A stretch of 64,000 bases of DNA from Erythroxylum novogranatense (taxonomy: Eukaryota; Streptophyta; Magnoliopsida; Malpighiales; Erythroxylaceae), in NCBI GenBank assembly GCA_029891385.1, contig CM057227.1, forward strand, positions 62,125,567 through 62,189,566. Direction: 5' to 3'. This document shows, in pieces, positions 57,938 to 64,000 of the stretch. The translations under genes and the position numbers were made by a program. Numbering within the stretch: the stretch's first letter is position 1; each line of letters starts with the position of its first letter. Below the pieces are notes generated by a model, which was given only the letters and a program-made list of their open reading frames with translations, made no database searches and had not been told where the DNA came from.

Positions 57938-59800
57938 TGTAGGAAAATTCCAGTGCTCACATGCCCACGGTGCGGAAAATAAATTTTTTTTGTTTCGGGA
58001 CCTTCCCGAAAGCTAGGATCCATGTGTCTACACAACATACTCAAACCATAACGGCCAAAGGAGACCGTCTCTAACGATATCCACGCAGAGATCGGAGAAC
58101 CTAACCGGGACAAACCCTTTGATCCGGGAATAGCTAGAACAAATTAAAGACTGCTAGATCTTACTTTTGTTCTTGGAGAGCTTGAAACCAACGATGAAGG
58201 AGATGAAGACGCTTGAAGATGGAGAGTAATGATCGATGATTGAGAGCTTAAGGAGAAGAACTCTTTCCTTTCCTTTCAAGACTCACGAAAATCACCTTGT
58301 GGACTTAGGTTTAAAACTTGTTTTTAAACCTCATCAACATCACCAACGACCATCATCGTTTCCTTCTTCATTTTTTGTCTTTTATACACCTTGCCTAGTT
58401 TGTCTTTTAGCCATTTAATGAATTCAATGACTAAGCAAATAAAAGAACCTTCTACTCCCCTTCAACGTGTACACACACATATATATATATTAATTAATTC
58501 TTTAATTAATTATATATATATATATATATAAATAAATGCTGAAGTGGTCTAGTCACAGTGGGGTCGGTCCTACCGGCCTACCCGGTCCCGATATGGGAAA
58601 AACCTCCGGAGACCTGTCTCAGCAATATCGATGTCGCAATCTCATCGGGACATATCTCGATCTTATCGGGATCCATTTAATCCGATTGCTCTCCATATAT
58701 TGGAACTCTGTCCAAAACTATTTTACAAATTCTCCGAGACACTCTTATGCGTGTGACCCATTAGGTTCCCAGTTATGTTGGCCACTTAGATCAACACTTA
58801 ATCCAAGCAAGTCATGAGCGGTATCTAGCAACACATCATGACCCCCAATTGACTGGAAAGTAATTGGTTTGACGAATGAACATATATTCATCATGAACCA
58901 TATTACGAATCTTTCCATAGACAATTACCGTGCAATTCGTCCTTTCACCATGCTATACCCCACTTGGTTATGAGTATGAGCAATGTGTCAACTCTTACTA
59001 GACTGACTAAGTCAAATCTAGTCCAAGTGATATCAGTTCTTGTCCTGGGACTCATTACTTTATATGTCACTGAAGACACTCTTCATGACATACGTACTCC
59101 GGCCAGAGATTTCCAAGTAATGACCCTGACAAGAGGCCATGGGTATCATCTTCTGCTATCACAGAAGTGGTGAATCCTTTATTGACTACTCAATTACCTT
59201 CGAATACCTCAAGCTGTACCCAAGCACTACTCTATGAGCGACCTTTGTAAGGCAACAAGGAATGGAGTCAAAGTACAGGATCAGTATCCAAGATATCCTT
59301 GAGTACCTCAAGTCTAAGGATACTTGCACCATTGCTATGATGAGATTATCACTAACATTAGAATAGGACATCCATGTGATGAACTCATAGCAGGTCATCC
59401 AATGTACTTACTACCTCTAGTAAGCATCCACATCTCAACCCTAAATATCTCATATTTACATCTTCTGAGATCCACTGCTTGACCAAGTCAAGGAGTTTGA
59501 GATGTGCTAGTCTTTCTGGATTACCGATGTCCAGTCTCAGTAATCCTACGACTAGGGATAATTTAGATACTGACATAATTGCACATGATAGGAATCTCAG
59601 TAGTATGAACACATCACAATTTCCTTCATGCTATGTCATATATCATGGACTTCATTAATTTGCTTATTGATCAATATTAGTTCATAAATAATGAACAGCA
59701 AATTAATGAAATATGCCTTTCTTTATTTATTCATAAATACTGTACATAAATTTGTGCAAAATGCGGTAAAGGTGATTGCCTTCAGGGCACTACTCTAACA
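57938..59800 (-). repeat. Element D 5' LTR
   Basis: It is 1863 bp, TGTAGGAAAA to CTCTAACA on +. It is similar to 50542-52407 throughout, with few substitutions and a TA-run length difference near 58480-58530. Confidence 0.94.
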
Positions 59801-60955
59801 TTATGTGCTTTGTTTTTTTTAAGTGTACTGCATACATGTTTTGAAAAGTGTTCATAAATGATTTTGAAAAGTTAAGAATTTTGGGAAATAAGCAATTGAT
59901 GGTTCAACCGTGAAATTTTTTATAAAAGGTCAATGAGTTTTGAAAATGGTTTTTGTTTATTTTTTCTGTTATAAACATGTTATCCACGAGTTGTAAAACT
60001 CACCCCCTTTCATCCCCATCTCTAGGTATCAAGAGGGAGATCAGATGAAAGAAAGTCAAGATGTCCGTTCGTTATGTGTAGGATGTATTTAAAGTTAAAT
60101 TGTTGTAAGATTTAGATCTTAGATATGTTGAGAATTTTGGAACTTTTGTATTGTTGTGTATTTCAGATGTTGTATTGTGGCTTGAATATGCTACTATTGT
60201 TTGGTAATGCGTTTCTTTTGGGATATGAAAATGAATCATAGATTTGCATATGGAATTGAGATAATTTGTGTATGGTTATGGTATGTGAATGTGATTGTAT
60301 ATGATTATGATTTGATTGCGTTTGGATTCTGGATAGGAGGTCAGAAGATTTTGATGATTGAGAATTATTGAAGTGCTATGGGTATGAATGTGTTTGTTTG
60401 TGTTGGGATTCTGGACAGGAGGTCCGATAATTATGTAGATGGATTTGAGATATTGAAGTGCTTATTGTGTATGAATTGTGGGTATATTGACATGTGTAAG
60501 TTTTTATCGCAAATGAAAAGTAAGAGTTTAAAACGATGGGATATGTATGAATGTGAAGAATCAAATGAATTGAGGTTGTGAGGTTAATGAATACCCATTT
60601 GGGTATTGATTGTGCTGTGAATAAAATGAAAAAGAAAGAAATTTATACCGATTTGATTTGGTTTAGATCAAATGTCTGTATGGTTTCCAATGCTAGTTTT
60701 TCTAAGGTACACATTTTCGGATGTCGAAAATTTGACTTTCAGTTCGATTGAACCGTTTGGTCTGCTTTGATTCCGAGCCATTCGATTTGCTTTTGATCCG
60801 ATTTATTTTTCGTTTGCTTCTGGCCCTCTTTCGTTTTGTGATCCGCTTTGTTTGCCTTTTGTTTCACTTTGTGATACGTTCTTTCGCTTTCCGTCATTTT
60901 GTTTTTCGATTTATGAATCCGAGGTTGGGTTCCAGAAATGGGATCTAACATAATT

Positions 60956-61408
60956 TAAAATATTAAAGTAAAAATAATTCACCTTAGCAACTAATACAAT
61001 AACATAAACATTAAAAATTTTAATCTCACTAAATATGTAGGATATAAAAATCATAACAAATTCACCTACTTGTAAAAAAAGCTTGATTTTAAATATTTAT
61101 TATTTATAAATTAAATGAAATCTTTAACTTTCGTTAATAAATTCAATTATTATTTTAAGCAAGTAAAAGACTGTGAGTGGACAAATCAACAATGAAGAGC
61201 ACATTATATATACTTTGTATAATAGTTTATCACTATATTTAAAACTATTAATTATATACTTTTAATGTTAAAACAATTTATTTACAAATTAAATAAGTTA
61301 TAATATTTGAAGAATTATTTTCTAAAACTTGTTTACAATAAAATGAAATATATATTAAAATATATTTTATTTCTACACATATATAATTAATAATAAGAAT
61401 AATAATAA

Positions 61409-61411
<3 letters not shown>
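60956..61411. other. AT-rich intergenic sequence
   Basis: There is no coding or repeat signal apart from strong AT-richness. It begins just after the right target duplication of the outer solo LTR and may be the resumed host sequence of 42174-42808. Confidence 0.5.
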
Positions 61412-61488
<77 letters not shown>

Positions 61489-61489
61489 G
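61412..61489. repeat. AAT microsatellite 1
   Basis: About 26 uninterrupted AAT/TAA units. Poly-Ile and poly-Leu open frames over it are artefacts of the repeat. Confidence 0.97.
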
Positions 61490-61639
61490 AAGAAGACAAA
61501 GAAGAAAATTAATAATAATAAGCATTTTAATAATAAAATAATTGATAAAATTAATAATAAGAAGAATTAGAATAGGTAGAAAATTTGGCAAAGATAATTA
61601 ATAATGATTATTAATAATAATAATGATAAGAATAATAAA

Positions 61640-61940
<301 letters not shown>

Positions 61941-63402
61941 AAGGAATTGACTGATGATTGACTAACATCTGGCTATTAGGATTTGGTAGGGTTTTGAAAA
62001 GTTAAAATTGAACATTGACATATAAACTAGGCTTTAAACTTAGATACAACAATTAAATAAGTTTTTAATATTCTATATATATAAATATACATATACATAG
62101 TGTTTTGAGTTTTAATTTTGAAAATTATTTGTACCTTTATATCATAATGGAGAAATATTATTTATAGTTATTAATTGGTTAATGGATTAAATTCTAGTAA
62201 TTTTAAATTGATGATGCTAAAATAGATGAAACTAATTGAGAAAATGCAAGAATTTTTAAGTATAACTTTTAATATGGGATACTATTTTATGACTTCAGCT
62301 TATTAAATTGGTAGATAATCTAGCCAAACAAGGGAGCAAGGAAGAAAGTGCACAAAAAATAAATTAATAATAATTTGGTCAAACTATCATTGACGTATGC
62401 TAACTTCACAAGTTCTAAAAAGGCTTTACGGTCCAAAGAGGCAACTTCTGACATGGAGCGATCATGCTTATAAGGAACAATGACCATTATTTTCTTGCTG
62501 ATGACGCCGTGAAAATTGATACTTTTGACAAAATCCAATCTTATAGCTAATAAGTTTGCATTGAATTTCATTTCCTTGTACTGTAGTCGGTTGCAAATTA
62601 AGGATAGAATACGTTATATAATTTGTTTTGTCTCTACATATCCGTTTTCGTTACGGCTACACTTGAAACTTGAAACCCATCTCTAAAGCAAAAGGAGTGA
62701 AGCATTTATAGTCAAAGTCCAATTCAAAACTTTAGACATATTAATTCACTACAGTTGACAACGAAATGGACAACATGACGCGACAGACCTTCCTCGAACC
62801 CACCAAATTGCAATTTCTCCCTAAACCACTCGTCCTTTGAAAACCATGCAAAGGGGTCAATAGTGGCACAGTGCAGGGTTACACGTTTTGAAATGACGCT
62901 TTGATCTGGATAAGCTAGGTGGGCATATGAGTTAAATATATATATATATATATAACATAACATCCCCAACTTTTTAACTCCTCTTGAGCTTTGGCCGTCA
63001 ACTAATTAGTTGGTGCATGGAACTGACATGGAAGTTTCCCCCTCAACTTCTTGTAATGTTCTCTGTACGGCTCTTTGTATCTCAGCAGTTCCAATCTTCC
63101 AAGAAGTGAAAATATCACTTTTATTAGTCTAATTTATGGCTTTTATAAGAGCAATTGCATGTGTCATATAGGCACGCCTTGCTATCGTGTGAAAGAAGAG
63201 AGCGAGAAGAAAATCACATGGAAGTTGACTCTCAACAAGCCGCATGATTTTTATGCATCATAATACTGCTAATGCTATTACTGCTGCTGCTATGACAATT
63301 TCCGCACTTCAAAAAAAGAGATGATAACGGAACAGATTCTATCTTAATGTTTATCCAAAAAAGCTCTGCCAACTCCTAATGACCAAATTGTACTGAAACT
63401 AA
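61941..63402. other. Intergenic or 3' region downstream of the bHLH gene
   Basis: It is AT-rich with short TA runs (62937-62955). Two open frames on - (62320-62571 and 62724-62969) have no recognisable family. A further exon of the bHLH gene could lie here, but no acceptor-exon combination is convincing. Confidence 0.4.
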
Positions 63403-64000
63403 TTAGAGAAGGGCATTGATTACCTGTGCTTCAATATCGATTACTGCTACAAGTTCCTCACAGGATATCTTGGATTGAATGTCCGAAGTTTTCGATCCCA
63501 TGCTATTTAAACACTGGAGAACCTCCAACATGGAATCCAACCCAGATGCTGGGTTAGGAACTCTTATTTTAATCTTAGTAAATCCCACATTTCCTCTTCC
63601 CATGGCAGACAATTCACCTTCTAGCACCTGATTTCTCCTTTCCATAATCTTCTTGTATCTCTTCAGCTCCTCGATTCTCCGTCCAGCCATGGAAACGATC
63701 GAGTTCTTATCGTTCTACATTCATCAAAACCACAACAAATCATCAACTTAGCATCTATTAGTCAACAAGACCATTACACAGATATTAAACATCAATACTC
63801 CTTATCATGTTTGATATTGGCCAACTACGTACCTTGGTACCGGGGGGAAGCACAGAGTGAAGGGCTGAGTAACCTTCTTTCTCTCTTTCTCTCCTCTTTC
63901 TCTCGCAGATCATGTGACGGACACAACGTTTGCTTTCTGATTCTTCAGCTTCAAACCTTACTGGGAAACGTCTTCTCATGAACTCTATCATTCTCTTGTT
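63403..64000 (-). CDS. bHLH transcription factor, partial (bHLH92-like?), two exons visible
   Basis: Exon 1 (64000-63833) is open to the window edge, and the ATG at 63991 may or may not be the start. Exon 2 begins at 63714 (acceptor ATGTAG, donor AAG/GTACGT, phase 0). The joined text has a basic region RHMICERKRRE with His, Glu and Arg at the spacing of G-box binders, helix 1 GYSALHSVLPPGTK, then NDKNSIVSMAGRRIEEL and helix 2 RYKKIMERRNQ. A C-terminal ACT-like stretch follows (KIKIRVPNPASG, LQCLNSMGSKTSDIQ). It is a nuclear DNA-binding dimer by family. The frame stops at 63403, but CAG/GTAATC at 63424/63423 could be a donor to a further exon. The bHLH92-like label comes from memory of the NSIV..A..RI.EL context and is tentative. 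Confidence 0.82.

Larger units (their letters stand above)
50542..59800 (-). mobile_element. Element D: Ty1/copia retrotransposon
   Basis: It is flanked by the perfect duplication TTATG (50537-50541 and 59801-59805) within the outer solo LTR. The LTRs are 50542-52407 and 57938-59800. The order on - is the same as in B and C. The long open frame at 53268-54530 (420 codons, end of integrase through RT) makes it the best preserved copia pol here. Gag has the same central deletion as B, and the leader has its own palindrome version. Confidence 0.95.
42809..60950 (+). mobile_element. Outer solo LTR (about 4.4 kb) containing a second solo LTR and element D
   Basis: It starts TGTTGGACCC and ends GGATCTAACA, flanked by a perfect TAATT duplication (42804-42808 and 60951-60955). 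Its own sequence is 42809-45908, 50336-50541 and 59806-60950, about 4.45 kb in all, with no gag or pol. It shares the CCCGCCTGCCCGCTAGTG block (50361) and a CTCACCCCC...CATCCCCATCTC block (60000) with other chromovirus LTRs here. An LTR bounded by its own duplication and lacking an internal region is a solo LTR, the product of recombination between the two LTRs of a former element. The 4.4-kb length is large but known for some plant families. Confidence 0.85.

Noticed and set aside
62320..62571. 83-codon frame on - as a third bHLH exon
   Set aside because: The phase from the exon 2 donor gives a different frame with an early stop, and the sequence does not resemble the ACT-like end.
62724..62969. 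81-codon frame on - as a gene
   Set aside because: It starts in a TA run, has no recognisable family and no neighbouring exon support.

Overview
The window is plant nuclear DNA, most likely from an angiosperm, and is almost entirely a pile of nested LTR retrotransposons. The plant call rests on Ty3-type chromoviruses with a C-terminal chromodomain, Ty1/copia elements primed by initiator-Met tRNA, and at the far right edge a two-exon fragment of a plant-type bHLH transcription-factor gene. I see no rRNA or tRNA gene, no CRISPR array and no other convincing host gene. The species cannot be read from the sequence.

Layout. (1) About 1-25.8 kb: a decayed Ty3/gypsy chromovirus on + (element 1: gag, protease, RT, RNase H, integrase, chromodomain, 3' LTR). 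Its RNase H region is split twice by copia elements on -: element A (3767-11946, duplication GGGTC) and element B (12125-21800, duplication ATCAC). (2) About 25.8-42.17 kb: a related chromovirus on - (element 2). Its gag is split by copia element C on + (31401-41068, duplication ATACA). Its 27.2-31.05 kb coding region stays in one frame but carries nine stops, most of them C-to-T or G-to-A changes. (3) 42809-60950: a solo LTR of about 4.4 kb on + (duplication TAATT). It is interrupted by a second solo LTR of similar length and the same general type on - (45909-50335, duplication TCAAG) and by copia element D on - (50542-59800, duplication TTATG). (4) 60951-64000: AT-rich DNA with two long AAT arrays, then the bHLH gene on -.

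Elements B, C and D are one copia family with LTRs of about 1.85-2.15 kb. Its unusual part is the roughly 2 kb leader between primer-binding site and gag. Each copy has four short hairpins whose stems covary between copies, followed towards the primer site by an array of GTCGAC-centred palindromes. Element B has added 105 bp of the same palindromes to the outer edge of both LTRs. B and D lack the central Gag domain that C keeps. A, from another copia family, has a separate Gag deletion. These are the most interesting observations here.

Every coding region of the transposons is broken by stops, indels or insertions, so none looks capable of autonomous movement now. The five intact target-site duplications give an order of insertion: chromoviruses and solo LTRs first, copia elements into them later.
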